Assembly (NCBI GenBank): GCA_026545225.1
Contig: CM048845.1
Location: 107,830,533-107,894,532, forward strand
Direction of reading: 5' to 3'
From: Cornus controversa
Taxonomy: Eukaryota; Streptophyta; Magnoliopsida; Cornales; Cornaceae
Length of the DNA stretch: 64,000 bases
The notes under the pieces: generated by a model
The model's database searches: none
The model's input: only the letters and a program-made list of their open reading frames with translations
What the model was told of the DNA's origin: nothing
In this document: positions 50,801 to 64,000 of the stretch, in pieces
How positions within the stretch are numbered: position 1 is the first letter of the stretch
Layout: every line of letters starts with the position of its first letter
Program-made: the position numbers and the translations under genes

Positions 50801-53800
50801 TGAGAGGTTGAGGGCCGATTTCGTCCTTTTTTTTGGAACTAGGAGGGGTAAAAGGAAAACTTTGAATTGGGTGGTAAAAGAATGATTTTCAAATATCGAG
50901 GTAACATGATGATTAGTTCTTTTTTTGATACATTTATGAGAGAAATTGTACATCCATTGGGGACATTATTGAAATTTTGAAAATATTGAGAAATTGAGAG
51001 CCCTATTCGGTAACAGAGAACTTGACGGCCCTATTTGGTCTTTGTTTTCGAAACGTGTAGGGGTAATAGGACGATTTAAAATCGTTATGATAATAATATT
51101 ATTAATTTTGAATGGGGTCTAAAAAAGATAGTTTTAAAAACATAGAGCAAGAAGATTTTGGAACATTGAGATAAACGGATAAATTTTGAAAGATGGAGTC
51201 AAATTTGAAGATATTTTAAACGGGAATAAAACTATAGTTTTTCAAACAGGGAGCTACAACGAGGATTTTGTAACTCGGAATTAAAACTATCATTGGATCT
51301 CTTTTTTGATAGTTTATGGGAGAAATTGTATATCCATGGGGACATTGTTGACATTTTGGGCATATTGAGAGGTTGAGGGCCGATTTGGTCCTTATTTTCG
51401 AAATTAGGAGGGGTAAAACGATAAACTTTGAATAGGGTGGTAAAAGAATGATTTTCAAATATCGAGGTAACATGATGATTAGTTCTGTTTTTTGATACAT
51501 TTACGAGAGAAATTGTACATCCATTGGGGACATTACTGAAATTTTGGACATATTGAGAAATTGAGAGCCCTATTTGGTAACAGAGAATTAGACGACCCTA
51601 TTTGGTATTTATTTTTGAAACGTGTAGGGGTAATAGGATGACTTAAAATCGTTATGATAATAATATTATTAATTTTGAATGGGGTCTAAAAAAGATAGTT
51701 TTAAAAACATAGAGCAAGAAGATTTTGGAACATTGAGATAAACCGATAAATTTTGAAAGATGGAGTCGAATTTGAAGATATTTTCAACGGGAATAAAACT
51801 ATAGTTTTTCAACCCGGGAGCTACAACGAGGATTTTGCAACTCGGAATTAAAACTATCATTGGATCTCTTTTTTGATAGTTTATGGGAGAAATTGTATAT
51901 CCATGGAGAAATTGATGACATTTTAGGCATATCGAGAAGTTGAGGGACCAATTTTGTCCTTATTTTTGAAATTAGGAAGGTGTTAAAGGATAACTTTGAA
52001 TAGGGTGGTAAAAGAATGATTTTTAAAAATTGAGGTAAAATGATGATTAGCTGTCATTTTTGATACATTTATGAGAGAAATTGTACATCCATTGGGGACA
52101 TTATTCAAATTTTGGACATATTGAGAAATTGAGAGCCCTATTCTGTAACAGAGAACTTGACGGCCCTATTTGGTCTTTGTTTTTGAAACGTGTATGGGTA
52201 ATAGGATGATTTGAAATCGTTATAATAATAATATTATTAATTTTGAATGGGGTCTAAAAAGGATAGTTTTAAAAACATAGAGCAAGAAGATTTTGGAACA
52301 TTGAGATAAACAGATAAATTTTGAAAGAGGGAGTCGAATTTGAAGATATTTTAAACGGGAATAAAACTATAGTTTTTCAAACAGGGAGTTACAACGAGGA
52401 TTTTGCAACTCGGAATTAAAACTATCATTGGATCTCTTTTTTGATAGTTTATGGGAGAAATTGTATATCCATGGGGAAATTGTTGACATTTTTGGCATAT
52501 TGAGAAGTTGAGGACCCAATTTGGTCCTTATTTTTGAATTAGGAAGGTGTTAAAGGATAACTTTGAATAGGGTGGTAAAATAATGATTTTTAAAAATTGA
52601 GGTAAAATGATGATTAGTTGTCATTTTTGATACATTTATGAGAGAAATTGCACAACCATTAGGGACATTATTGAAATTTTGGACATGTTGAGAAATTGAG
52701 AGCCCTATTCGGTAACAGAGAACTTGACGACCCTATTTGGTCTTTGTTTTTGAAACGTGTTGGGGTAATAGGATGATTTAAAATCGTTATTATAATAATA
52801 TTATTAATTTTGAATGGGGTCTAAAAAAGATAGTTTTAAAACCATAGAGCATGAAGATTTTGGAATATTGCGATAAACGGATAAATTTTGAAAGAGGGAG
52901 TCGAATTTGAAGATATTTTAAACGGGAATAAAACTATAGTTTTGCAAATAGGGAGCTACAACGAGGATTTTGCAACTCGGAATTAAAACTATCATTGGAT
53001 CTCTTTTTTGATAGTTTATGGGAGAAATTGAATATCCATGGGGACATTGTCGACATTTTGGGCATATTGAGAAGTTAAGGGCCCAATTTGGTCCCTATTT
53101 TTTGAAGTAGGAGGGTGTTAAAGGATAACTTTGAATAGGGTGGTAAAATAATGATTTTTAAAAATTGAGGTAAAATGATGATTAGTTGTCAGTTTTGATA
53201 CATTTATGAGAGAGATTGTACATCCATTTGGGACATTGTTGATAGTTTATGGGAGAAATTGTATATCCATGGGACAATGTTGACATTTTGGGCATATTGA
53301 GGGCCTAATTTGGTCCTTATTTTTGAAATTAGGAGGGTGTTAAAGGATAACTTTGAATAGGGTGGTAAAAGAATGATTTTCAAATATCAAGGTAAAATGA
53401 CGATTAGTTCTGTTTTTTGATACATTTATGAGAGAAATTGTACATGCATTGTGGACATTACTGAAATTTTGGAAAAATTGAGAGCCCTATTCTGTAACAG
53501 AGAACTTCACGACCCTATTTGGTCTTTGTTTTTGAAATGTGTAGGGGTAATAGGATGATTTAAAATCGTTATTATAATAATATTATTAATTTTGAATGGG
53601 GTCTAAAAAAGATAGTTTTAAAACCATAGAGCATGAAGATTTTGGAATATTGCGATAAACGGATAAATTTTGAAAGAGGGAGTCGAATTTGAAGATATTT
53701 TAAACGGGAATAAAACTATAGTTTTTCAAATAGGGAGCTACAACGAGGATTTTGCAACTCGGAATTAAAACTATCATTGGATCTCTTTTTTGATAGTTTA

Positions 53801-56800
53801 TGGGAGAAATTGAATATCCATGGGGATATTGTCGACATTTTGGGCATATTGAGAAGTTAAGGGCCCAATTTGGTCCCTATTTTTTAAAGTAGGAGGGTGT
53901 TAAAGGATAACTTTGAATAGGGTGGTAAAATAATGATTTTTAAAAATTGAGGTAAAATGATGATTAGTTGTCAGTTTTGATACATTTATGAGAGAGATTG
54001 TACATCCATTTGGGACATTGTTGATAGTTTATGGGAGAAATTGTATATCCATGGGACAATGTTGACATTTTGGGCATATTGAGGGCCTAATTTGGTCCTT
54101 ATTTTGGAAATTACGAGGGTGTTAAAGGATAACTTTGAATAGGGTGGTAAAAGAATGATTTTTAAAAATTGAGGTAAAATGATGATTAGCTGTCATTTTT
54201 GATACATTTATGAGAGAAATTGTACATCCATTGGGGACATTATTCAAATTTTGGACATATTGAGAAATTGAGAGCCCTATTCTGTAACAGAGAACTTGAC
54301 GGCCCTATTTGGTCTTTGTTTTTGAAACGTGTATGGGTAATAGGATGATTTGAAATCGTTATAATAATAATATTATTAATTTTGAATGGGGTCTAAAAAG
54401 GATAGTTTTAAAAACATAGAGCAAGAAGATTTTGGAACATTGAGATAAACAGATAAATTTTGAAAGAGGGAGTCGAATTTGAAGATATTTTAAACGGGGA
54501 TAAAACTATAGTTTTTCCAACAGGGAGCTACAACGAGGATTTTGCAACTCGGAATTAAAACTATCATTGGATCTCTTTTCTGATAGTTTATGGGAGAAAT
54601 TGTATATCCATGGGGACATTGTTGACATTTTGGGCATATTGAGAAGTTGAGGGCCCAATTTGGTCCTTATTTTTGAAATTAGGAGGGTGTTAAAGGATAA
54701 CTTTGAATAGGGTGGTAAAAGAATGATTTTTAAAAATTGAGGTAAAATGATGATTTGTTGTCATTTTTGATACATTTATGAGAGAAATTGTACATCCATT
54801 GGGGACATTACTGAAATTTTGGACATATTGAGAAATTGAGAGCCCTATTCGGTAACGGAGAACTTGACGGCCCTATTTGGTCTTTGTTTTTGAAATGTGT
54901 AGGGGTAATAGGATGATTTAAAATCGTTATGATAAAAATATTATTAATTTTGAATGAGGTCTAAAAAAGATAGTTTTAAAAACACAGAGCAAGAATATTT
55001 TGGAACATTGAGATAAACAGAAAAATTTTGAAAGAGGGAGTCGAATTTGAAGATATTTTAAACGGGACTAAAACTATAGTTTTTCAAACAGGGAGGTACA
55101 ACGAGGATTTTGCAACTCGGAATTAAAACTATCATTGGATCTCTTTTTTGATAGTTTATGGGATAAATTGTATATCCATGGGGACATTGTTGACATTTTT
55201 GCATATTGAGAAGTTGAGGGCCCGATTTGGTCCTTATTTTTGAAATTAGGAGGGTGTTAAAGGATAACTTTGAATAGGGTGGTAAAAGAATGGTTTTCAA
55301 ATATCGAGGTAAAATGATGATTAGTTCTGTTTTTTGATACATTTATGAGAGAAAGTGTACATCCATTGGGGACATTATTGAAATTTTGGACATATTGAGA
55401 AATTTAGAGCCCTATTTGGTAAATGAGAACTTGACGACCCAATTTGGTCTTTGTTTTTGAAACGTGTAGGGGTAATAGGATGATTTAAAATCGTTATTAT
55501 AATAAAATTATTAATTTTGAATGGGACCAAAAAAAGATAGTTTTAAAAACATAGAGAAAGAAGATTTTGGAACATTGAGATAAACAGATAAATTTTGAAA
55601 GAGGGAGTCGAATTTGAAGATATTTTAAACGGGACTAAAACTATACTTTTTCAAACAGGGAGCTACAACGAGGATTTTGCAACTCGGAATTAAAACTATC
55701 ATGGATCTCTTTTTTGATAGTTTATGGGAGAAATTGTACATCCATGGCGACATTGTTGACAGTTTGGGCAAATTGAGAGGTTGAGGGCCGATTTGGTCCT
55801 TATTTTTGGAATTAGGAGGGGTAAAAGGAAAACTTTGAATAGGGGGGTAAAAGGAAAACTTTGAATGGGTGGTAAAAGAATGATTTTTAAAAATTGAGGA
55901 AAAATGATTATTAGTTGTCGTTTTTGATACATTTATAAGAGAAATTGTACATCCATTGGGGACATTATTGAAATTTTGGGCATATTGAGAAATTGAGAGC
56001 CCTATTCTGTAACAGAGAACTTGACGGCCCTATTTGGTCTTTGTTTTTGAAACGTGCAGGGGTAATAGGTTGACTTAAAATCGTTATAATAATAATATTA
56101 CTAATTTTGAATGGGGTCTAAAAAAGATAGTTTTAAAAACATAGAGCAAGAAGATTTTGGAACATTGAGATAAACGGATAAATTTTGGAAGAGGGAGTCG
56201 AATTTGAAGATATTTTAAACGGGACTAAAACTATAGTTTTTCAAACAGGGAACTACAACGAGGATTTTGCAACTCGGAATTAAAACTATCATTGGATCTC
56301 TTTTTTGATAGTTTATGGGAGAAATTGTATATCCATGGGGACATTGTTGACATTTTTGGCATATTGAGAAGTTGAGGGCCCGATTTGGTCCTTATTTTTG
56401 GAATTAGGAGGGGTTAGAGGAAATCTTTGAATAGGGTGGTAAAAGAATGATTTTCAAATATCGAGGTAACATGATGATTAGTTCTCTTTTATGATACATT
56501 TATGAGAGAAATTGTACACCCATTGGGGACATTACTGAAATTTTGGACATATTGAGAAATTGAGAGCCCTATTCGGTAACAGAGAACTTGACGACCCTAT
56601 TTGGTCTTTGTTTTTGAAACGTGTAGGGGTAATAGAATGATTTAAAATCGTTATTATAATAATATTATTAATTTTGAATGGGGTCTAAAAAAGATAGTTT
56701 TAAAAACATAGAGAAAGAAGATTTTGGAACATTGAGATAAACGGATAAATTTTGAACGAGGGAGTCGAATTTGAAGATATTCTCAACGGGAATAAAACTA

Positions 56801-59800
56801 TAGTTTTTCAACCAGGGAGCTACAACGAGGATTTTGCAACTCGGAATTAAAACTATCAATGGATCTCTTTTATGATAGTTTATGAGAGAAATTGTATATC
56901 CATGGAGAAATTGATGACATTTTGGGCATATTGAGAAGTTGAGGGACCAATTTTGTCCTTATTTTTTAAATTAGGAAGGTGTTAAAGGATTACTTTGAAT
57001 AGGGTGGTAAAAGAATGATTTTTAAAAATTGAGGTAAAATGATGATTAGTTGTCATTTTTGATACATTTATGAGAGAAATTGTACATCCATTGGGGACAT
57101 TATTCAAATTTTGGACATATTGAGAAATTGAGAGCCCTATTCTGTAACAGAGAACTTGACGGCCCTATTTGGTCTTTGTTTTTGAAACGTGTATGGGTAA
57201 TAGGATGATTTGAAATCGTTATAATAATAATATTATTAATTTTGAATGGGGTCTAAAAAGGATAGTTTTAAAAACATAGAGCAAGAAGATTTTGGAACAT
57301 TGAGATAAACAGATAAATTTTGAAAGAGGGAGTCGAATTTGAAGATATTTTAAACGGGGATAAAACTATAGTTTTTCCAACAGGGAGCTACAACGAGGAT
57401 TTTGCAAGTCGGAAATAAACTATCATTGGATATCTTTTTTGATACTTTATGGGAGAAATTGTATATCCATGGGGACATTGTTGACATTTTGGGCATATTG
57501 AGAAGTTGAGGGCCCAATTTGGTCCTTATTTTTGAAATTAGGAGGGTGTTAAAGGATAACTTTGAATAGGGTGGTAAAATAATGATTTTTAAAAATTGAG
57601 GTAAAATGATTATTAGTTGTCATTTTTGATACATTTATGAGAGAAATTGTACATACATTGGGGACATTATTGAAATTTTGGGCATACTGAGAAATTGAGA
57701 GCCCTATTCTGTAACAGAGAACTTGACGACCCTATTTGGTCTTTGTTTTTGAAACGTGTAGGAATAATTGGATGATTTAAAATTGTAATAATAATATTAT
57801 TATTAATTTTGAATGGGGACTAAAAAAGATAGTTTTAAAAACATAGGGCAAGAAGATTTCTGAACATTGAGATAAACAGATAAATTTTGAAAGAGGGAGT
57901 CGAATTTGAAGATATTTTAAACGGGACTAAAAGTATAGTTTTTCAAACAGGGAGGTACAACGAGGATTTTGCAACTCGGAATGAAAACTATCATTGGATC
58001 TCTTTTTTGATAGTTTATGAGATAAATTGTATATCCATGGGGACATTGTTGACATTTTTGGCATATTGAGAAGGTGAGGGCCCGATTTGGTCCTTATTTT
58101 TGAAATTAGGAGGGTGTTAAAGGATAACTTTGAATAGGGAGGTAAAAGAATGATTTTTAAAAATTGAGGTAAAATGATCATTTTTGTCATTTTTGATACA
58201 TTTATGAGAGAAATTGTACATCCATTGGGGACATTACTGAAATTTTGGATATGTTGAGAAATTTAGAGCCCTATTCTGTAACATAGAACTTGACGGCCCT
58301 ATTTGGTCTTTGTTTTTGAAACGTGTAGGGGTAATAGGATGATTTAAAATCGTTATAATAATAATATTACTTATTTTGAATGGGGTCTAAAAAAGATAGT
58401 TTTAAAAACATATAGCAAGAAGATTTTGGAGCATTGAGATAAATAGATAAATTTTAAAGAGGGAGTCGAATTTGAAGATATTTTAAACAGGGAATAAAAC
58501 TATATTTTTTCAAATAGGGAGCTACAACGAGGATTTTGCAACTCGGAATTAAAACTATCATTGGATCTCTTTTTTGATAGTTTATGGGAGAAATTGTATA
58601 TCCATGGCGACATTGTTGACAGTTTGGGCATATTGAGAGGATGAGGGCCGATTTGGTCCTTATTTTTGAAATTAGGAGGGGTAAAAGGAAAACTTTGAAT
58701 TGGGTGGTAAAAGAATGATTTTCAAATATCGAGGTAACATGATGATTAGTTCTCTTTTTTGATACATTTATGAGAGAAATTGTACATCCATTAGGGACAT
58801 TATTAAAATTTTGGACATATTGAGAAATTGAGAACCCTTTTCTGTAAATGAGAACTTGACGGCCCTATTTGGTCTTTGTTTTTGAAACGTGTAGGGGTAA
58901 TAGGATGATTTAAAATCGTTATTATAATAAAATTATTAATTTTGAATGGGACCAAAAAAAGATAGTTTTAAAAACATAGAGAAAGAAGATTTTGGAACAT
59001 TGAGATAAACAGATAAATTTTGAAAGAGGGAGTCGAATTTGAAGATATTTTAAACGGGACTAAAACTATACTTTTTCAAACAGGGAGCTACAACGAGGAT
59101 TTTGCAACTCGGAATTAAAACTATCATTGGATCTCTTTTTTGATAGTTTATGGGAGAAGTTGTATATCCATGGCGACATTGTTGACAGTTTGGGCAAATT
59201 GAGAGGTTGAGGGCCGATTTGGTCCGTATTTTTGGAATTTGGAGGCGTAAAAGGAAAACTTTGAATTGGGTGGTAAAAGAATGATTTTCAAGTATCGAGG
59301 TAACATGATGATTAGTTCTCTTTTTTTATACATTTATGAGAGAAATTGGACATCCATTGAGGACATTATTGAAATTTTGGACATGTTGAGAAATTTAGAG
59401 CCATATTCTGTAACAGAGAACTTGACGGCCCTATTTGGTCTTTGTTTTTGAAAGGTGCAGGGGTAATAGGTTGACTTAAAATCGTTATAATAATAATATT
59501 ACTAATTTTGAATGGGGTCTAAAAAAGATAGTTTTAAAAACATAGAGCAAGAAGATTTTGGAACATTGAGATAAATAGATAAATTTTAAAGAGGGAGTCG
59601 AATTTGATGATATTTTAAACGGGGAATAAAACTATAAATTTTCAAATAGTGAGCTACAACGAGGATTTTGCAACTCGGAATTAAAACTATCATTGGATCT
59701 CTTTTTTGATAGTTTATGGGAGAAATTGAATATCCATGGGGGGACATTGTCGACATTTTGGGCATATTGAGAAGTTGAGGGCCCATTTTGGTCGTTATTT

Positions 59801-62800
59801 TTGAAATTAGGAGGGTGTTAAAGGATAACTTTCAATAGGTTGGTAAAAGAATGATTTTTAAAAATTGAGGTAAAATGATGGTTAGTTGTCAGTTTTGATA
59901 CATTTATGAGAGAGATTGTACATCCATTTGGGACATTGTTGATAGTTTATGGGAGAAATTTTATATCCATGGGGACATTGTCGACATTTTGGGCATATTG
60001 AGGGCCCAATTTGGTCCTTATTTTTGAAATTAGGAGGGTGTTAAAGGATAACTTTGAATAGGGTGGTAAAAGAATGATTTTCAAATATCGAGGTAAAATG
60101 ATGATTAGTTCTGTTTTTTGATACGTTTATGGGAGAAATTGTACATCCATTGGGGACATTACTGAAATTTCGGAGATATTGAGAAATTGAGAGCCCTATT
60201 CTGTAACAGAGAACTTGACGGCCCTTTTTGGTCTTTGTTTTTGAAACGTGTAGGGGTAATAGGATGATTTAAAATCGTTATGATAATAATATTATTAATT
60301 TTGAATGGGGTCTAAAAAGGATAGTTTTAAAAACATAGAGCAAGAGGATTTTGGAACATTGAGATAAACGGATAAATTTTGAAAGAGGGAGTCGAATTTG
60401 AAGATATTTTAAACGGGAATAAAACTATAGTTTTTCAAACAGGGAGCTAGAACGAGGATTTTGCAACTCGGAATTAAAACTATCATTGGATCTCTTTTTT
60501 GATAGTTTACGGGAGAAATTGTATATCCATGGGGAAATTGTTGACATTTTGGGCATATTGAGAAGTTGAGGGACCAATTTGGTCCTTATTTTTGAAATTA
60601 GGAGGGTGTTAAAGGATAACTTTGAATAGGGTGATAAAATAATGATTTTTCAAAATTGAGGTAAAATGATGATTAGTTGTTATTTTTGATACATTTACGA
60701 GAGAAATTGCACAACCATTAGGGACATTATTGAAATTTTGGACATATTAAGAAATTGAGAGTCCTATTCTGTAAATGAGAACTTGACGGCCCTATTTGGT
60801 CTTTGTTTTTGAAACGTGTAGGGGTAATAGGATGATTTAAAATCGTGATAATAATAATATTATTAATTTTGAATGGGGTCTAAAAAAATAGTTTTAAAAA
60901 CATAGAGCAAGAAGATTTTGGAACATTGAGATAAAAAGATAAATTTTGAAAGAGGGAGTCGAATTTGAAGATATTTAAACGGGAATAAAACTATAATTTT
61001 TCAAACAGGGAGCTACAACGAAGATTTCGCAACTCGGAATTAAAACTATCATTGGATCTCTTTTTTGATATTTTATGGGATAAATTGTATATCCATGGGG
61101 ACATTGTTGACATTTTTGGCATATTGAGAAGTTGAGGGCCCGATTTGGTCCTTATTTTTGAAATTAGGAGGGTGTTAAAGGATAACTTTGAATAGGGTGG
61201 TAAAAGAATGGTTTTCAAATATCGAGGTAAAATGATGATTAGTTCTGTTTTTTGATACATTTATGAGAGAAATTGTACATCCATTGGGGACATTATTGAA
61301 ATTTTGGACATATTGAGAAATTTAGAGCCCTATTTGGTAAATGAGAACTTGACGGCCCAATTTGGTCTTTGTTTTTGAAACGTGTAGGGGTAATAGGATG
61401 ATTTAAAATCGTTATTATAATAAAATTATTAATTTTGAATGGGACCAAAAAAAGATAGTTTTAAAAACATAGAGAAAGAAGATTTTGGAACATTGAGATA
61501 AACAGATAAATTTTGAAAGAGGGAGTCGAATTTGAAGATATTTTAAACGGGACTAAAACTATACTTTTTCAAACAGGGAGCTACAACGAGGATTTTGCAA
61601 CTCGGAATTAAAACTATCATTGGATCTCTTTTTTGATCGTTTATGGGAGAAATTGTATATCCATGGCGACATTGTTGACAGTTTGGGCAAATTGAGAGGT
61701 TGAGGGCCGATTTGGTCCTTATTTTTGGAATTAGGAGGGGTAAAAGGAAAACTTTGAATAGGGTGGTAAAAGAATGATTTTTAAAAATTGAGGTAAAATG
61801 ATTATTAGTTGTCGTTTTTGATACATTTATGAGAGAAATTGTACATCCATTGGGGACATTATTGAAATTTTGGGCATATTGAGAAATTGAGAGCCCTATT
61901 CTGTAACAGAGAACTTGACGACCCTATTTGGTCTTTGCTTTTGAAACGTGGAGGGATAATTGGATGATTTAAAATTGTTATAATAATAATATTATTAATT
62001 TTGAATGGGGTCTAAAACAAATAGTTTTAAAAACATAGAGCAAGAAGATTTATGAACATTGAGATAAACAGATAAATTTTGAAAGAGGGAGTCGAATTTG
62101 AAGATATTTTGAACGGGGAATAAAACTATACTTTTTCAAACGGGGAGCTACAACGAGGATTTTGCAACTCAAAATTAAAACTATCATTGGATCTCTTTTT
62201 TGATAGTTTATGGGAGAAATTGTATATCCATGGGGACATTGTTGACATTTTGGGCATATTGAGAGGTTGAGGCCCGATTTGGTCCTGATTTTTGGAATTA
62301 GGAGGGGTAAAAGGAAAACTTTGAATAGGGTGGTAAAAGAATGATTTTCAAATATCGAGGTAAAATGATGATTAGTTCTCTTTTTTGATACATAAATGAG
62401 AGAAATTGTACATCCATTGGGGACATTACTGAGATTTTGGACATATTGAGAAATTGAGAGCCATATTCGGTAACAGAGAACTTGACGGCCCTATTTGGTC
62501 TTTGTTTTTGAAACGTGTAGGGGTAATAGGATGATTGAAAATCGTTATGATAATAATATTATTAATTTTGAATGGGGTCTAAAAAGGATAGTTTTAAAAA
62601 CATAGAGCAAGAGGATTTTGGAACATTGAGATAAACGGATAAATTTTGAAAGAGGGAGTCGAATTTGAAGATATTTTAAACGGAAATAAAACTATAGTTT
62701 TTCAAACAGGGAGCTAGAACGAGGATTTTGCAACTCGGAATTAAAACTATCATTGGATCTCTTTTTTGATAGTTTACGGGAGAAATTGTATATCCATGGG

Positions 62801-64000
62801 GAAATTGTTGACATTTTGGGCATATTGAGAAGTTGAGGGACCAATTTGGTCCTTATTTTTGAAATTAGGAGGGTGTTAAAGGATAACTTTGAATAGGGTG
62901 GTAAAATAATGATTTTTAAAAATTGAGGTAAAATGATGATTAGTTGTAATTTTTGATACATTTATGAGAGAGATTGTACATCCATTGGGGACATTATTGA
63001 TAGTTTATGGGAGAAATTGTATATCCATGGGGACATTGTTGAAATTTTGGGCATATTAAGAGGTAGAGGCCCGATTTGGTCCTTATTTTTGGAATTAGGA
63101 GGGGTAAAAGGAAAACTTTGAATAGGGTGGTAAAAGAATGATTTTCAAATATTGAGGTAAAATGATGATTAGTTCTCCTTTTTGATACATTTATGAGAGA
63201 AATTGTACATCCATTGGGGACATTATTGAAATTTTAGACATATTGAGAAATTGAGAGCCCTATTCTATAACGGAGAACTTGACGGCCCTATTTGGTCTTT
63301 GTTTTTGAAACGTGTAGGGGTATTAGGATGATTTAAAATTGTTATTATAATAATATTATTAATTTTGAATGGGATCTAAAAAAGATAATTTTAAAAACAT
63401 AGAGGAAGAAGATTTTGGAACATTGAGATAAACAGATAAATTTTGAAAGAGGGAGTCGAATTTGAAGATATTTTAAAAGGAAATAAAACTATAGTTTTTC
63501 AAACATGGAGCTACAACGAGGATTTTGCAACTCGGAATTAAAACTATCATTGGATCTCTTTTTTGATAGTTTATGGGAGAAATTGTATATCCATGGGGAC
63601 ATTGTTGACAGTTTGGGCATATTGAGAAGTTGAGGGCCCAATTTGGTCCTTATTTTTGAAATTAGGAGGGTGTTAAAGGATAACTTTGAATATGATGGTG
63701 AAAGAATGATTTTTAAAAATTGAGGTAAAATGATGATTAGTTGTTATTTTTGATACATTTATGAGAGAAATTGTACATCCATTGGGGACATTATTGAAAT
63801 TTTGGACATTATGAGAAATTGAGAGCCCTATTCTGTAACAGAGAACTTGACAGCCCTATTTGGTCTTTGTTTTTGAAACGTGTAGGGGTAATAGGATGAT
63901 TTAAAATCGTTATAATAATAATATTATTAATTTTGAATGGGGTCTAAAAAAGATAGTTTTAAAAACATAGAGCAAGAAGATTTTGGAACATTGAGATAAA
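44900..64000. repeat. Complex satellite, A-B 566-568-bp units with ~790-bp variants
   Basis: From 44900 the A header recurs at 45467, 46033, 46600, 47168, 47736, 48303, then 49096 (793 bp later), 49636, 50461, 51027, 51594, 52162, 52729, 53511, 54301, 54869, 55436, 56026, 56593, 57161, 57728, 58295, 58861, 59427, 60220, 60788, 61354, 61920, 62487, 63284 and 63852. Most steps are 566-568 bp. C and D have been lost; A carries an AATAATAATATTATTAATTT core and B the TTGGTCCTTATTTTTGAAATTAGG header. The array continues beyond the window. Short frames recurring in step with the unit are by-products of the repeat. Confidence 0.97.

Noticed and set aside
46759-58069. Two nearly identical 60-codon plus-strand frames about 11.13 kb apart
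   Set aside because: They are the same part of duplicated satellite units; most other units have stops in this phase.
23473-62961. Many 60-115-codon minus-strand frames with recurring peptides such as MIVLTPCCKILVV and MYQKTELIIILPRYLK
   Set aside because: They recur in step with the satellite unit, are interrupted by stops in other copies, and appear only because the repeat lacks stops in one phase. There is no codon-level conservation or start context.
1-64000. tRNA, rRNA or other structural RNA genes
   Set aside because: I found no cloverleaf with A and B box sequences or rRNA-like stretches by reading. The tRNA-like 12-mers at 27934 and 33213 are retroelement primer sites.

Overview
The window is nuclear DNA of a flowering plant, probably a eudicot; I cannot name the species. 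The evidence is a CC-NB-LRR resistance-gene relic, a PLS-DYW pentatricopeptide (PPR) gene relic, a NAC-domain exon with plant intron borders, and Ty1/copia and Ty3/gypsy LTR retrotransposons with plant-type initiator-Met tRNA primer sites. The DNA is AT-rich. I find no intact host gene: every recognisable host gene carries stops, frameshifts or an insertion.

Layout. 0-2 kb: broken NAC exon (minus strand). 2-9.3 kb: AT-rich spacer with small tandem repeats and a Ty3/gypsy RNase H-integrase fragment (3.6-4.7 kb). 9.3-12.8 kb: CC-NB-LRR pseudogene (minus). 14.3-17.4 kb: PPR-DYW pseudogene (plus), cut by a 1,191-bp solo-LTR-like insertion with a perfect 5-bp target duplication, placed exactly before the catalytic HSE motif. 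17.4-20.3 kb: spacer with a doubtful LINE trace. 20.3-22.4 kb: decayed copia fragment (minus). 22.4-23.4 kb: LTR terminus.

23.4-64 kb: one family of complex satellite DNA, interrupted from 25.39 to 39.71 kb by a nest of retrotransposons. The nest is an outer minus-strand LTR element, with primer-binding site and a non-coding internal region, whose ~3.2-kb LTR was split twice: by a related 3,726-bp solo LTR (target duplication AATAT) and by a complete 4,811-bp copia element (target duplication ATTTT).

The satellite is the most distinctive feature. Next to the insertions it has a ~830-bp four-part unit (A-B-C-D; all parts start with the same GGCCCTATTTGGTC-like header). From 44.9 kb it changes to a very regular 566-568-bp two-part unit (A-B), with ~790-bp variants that share one recombination junction. 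Copies about 11.12 kb apart share private variants, showing multi-unit duplication inside the array. I see no sign that the array codes for protein. The genes in the window do not form a pathway; the story is decay, nested transposition and satellite evolution.
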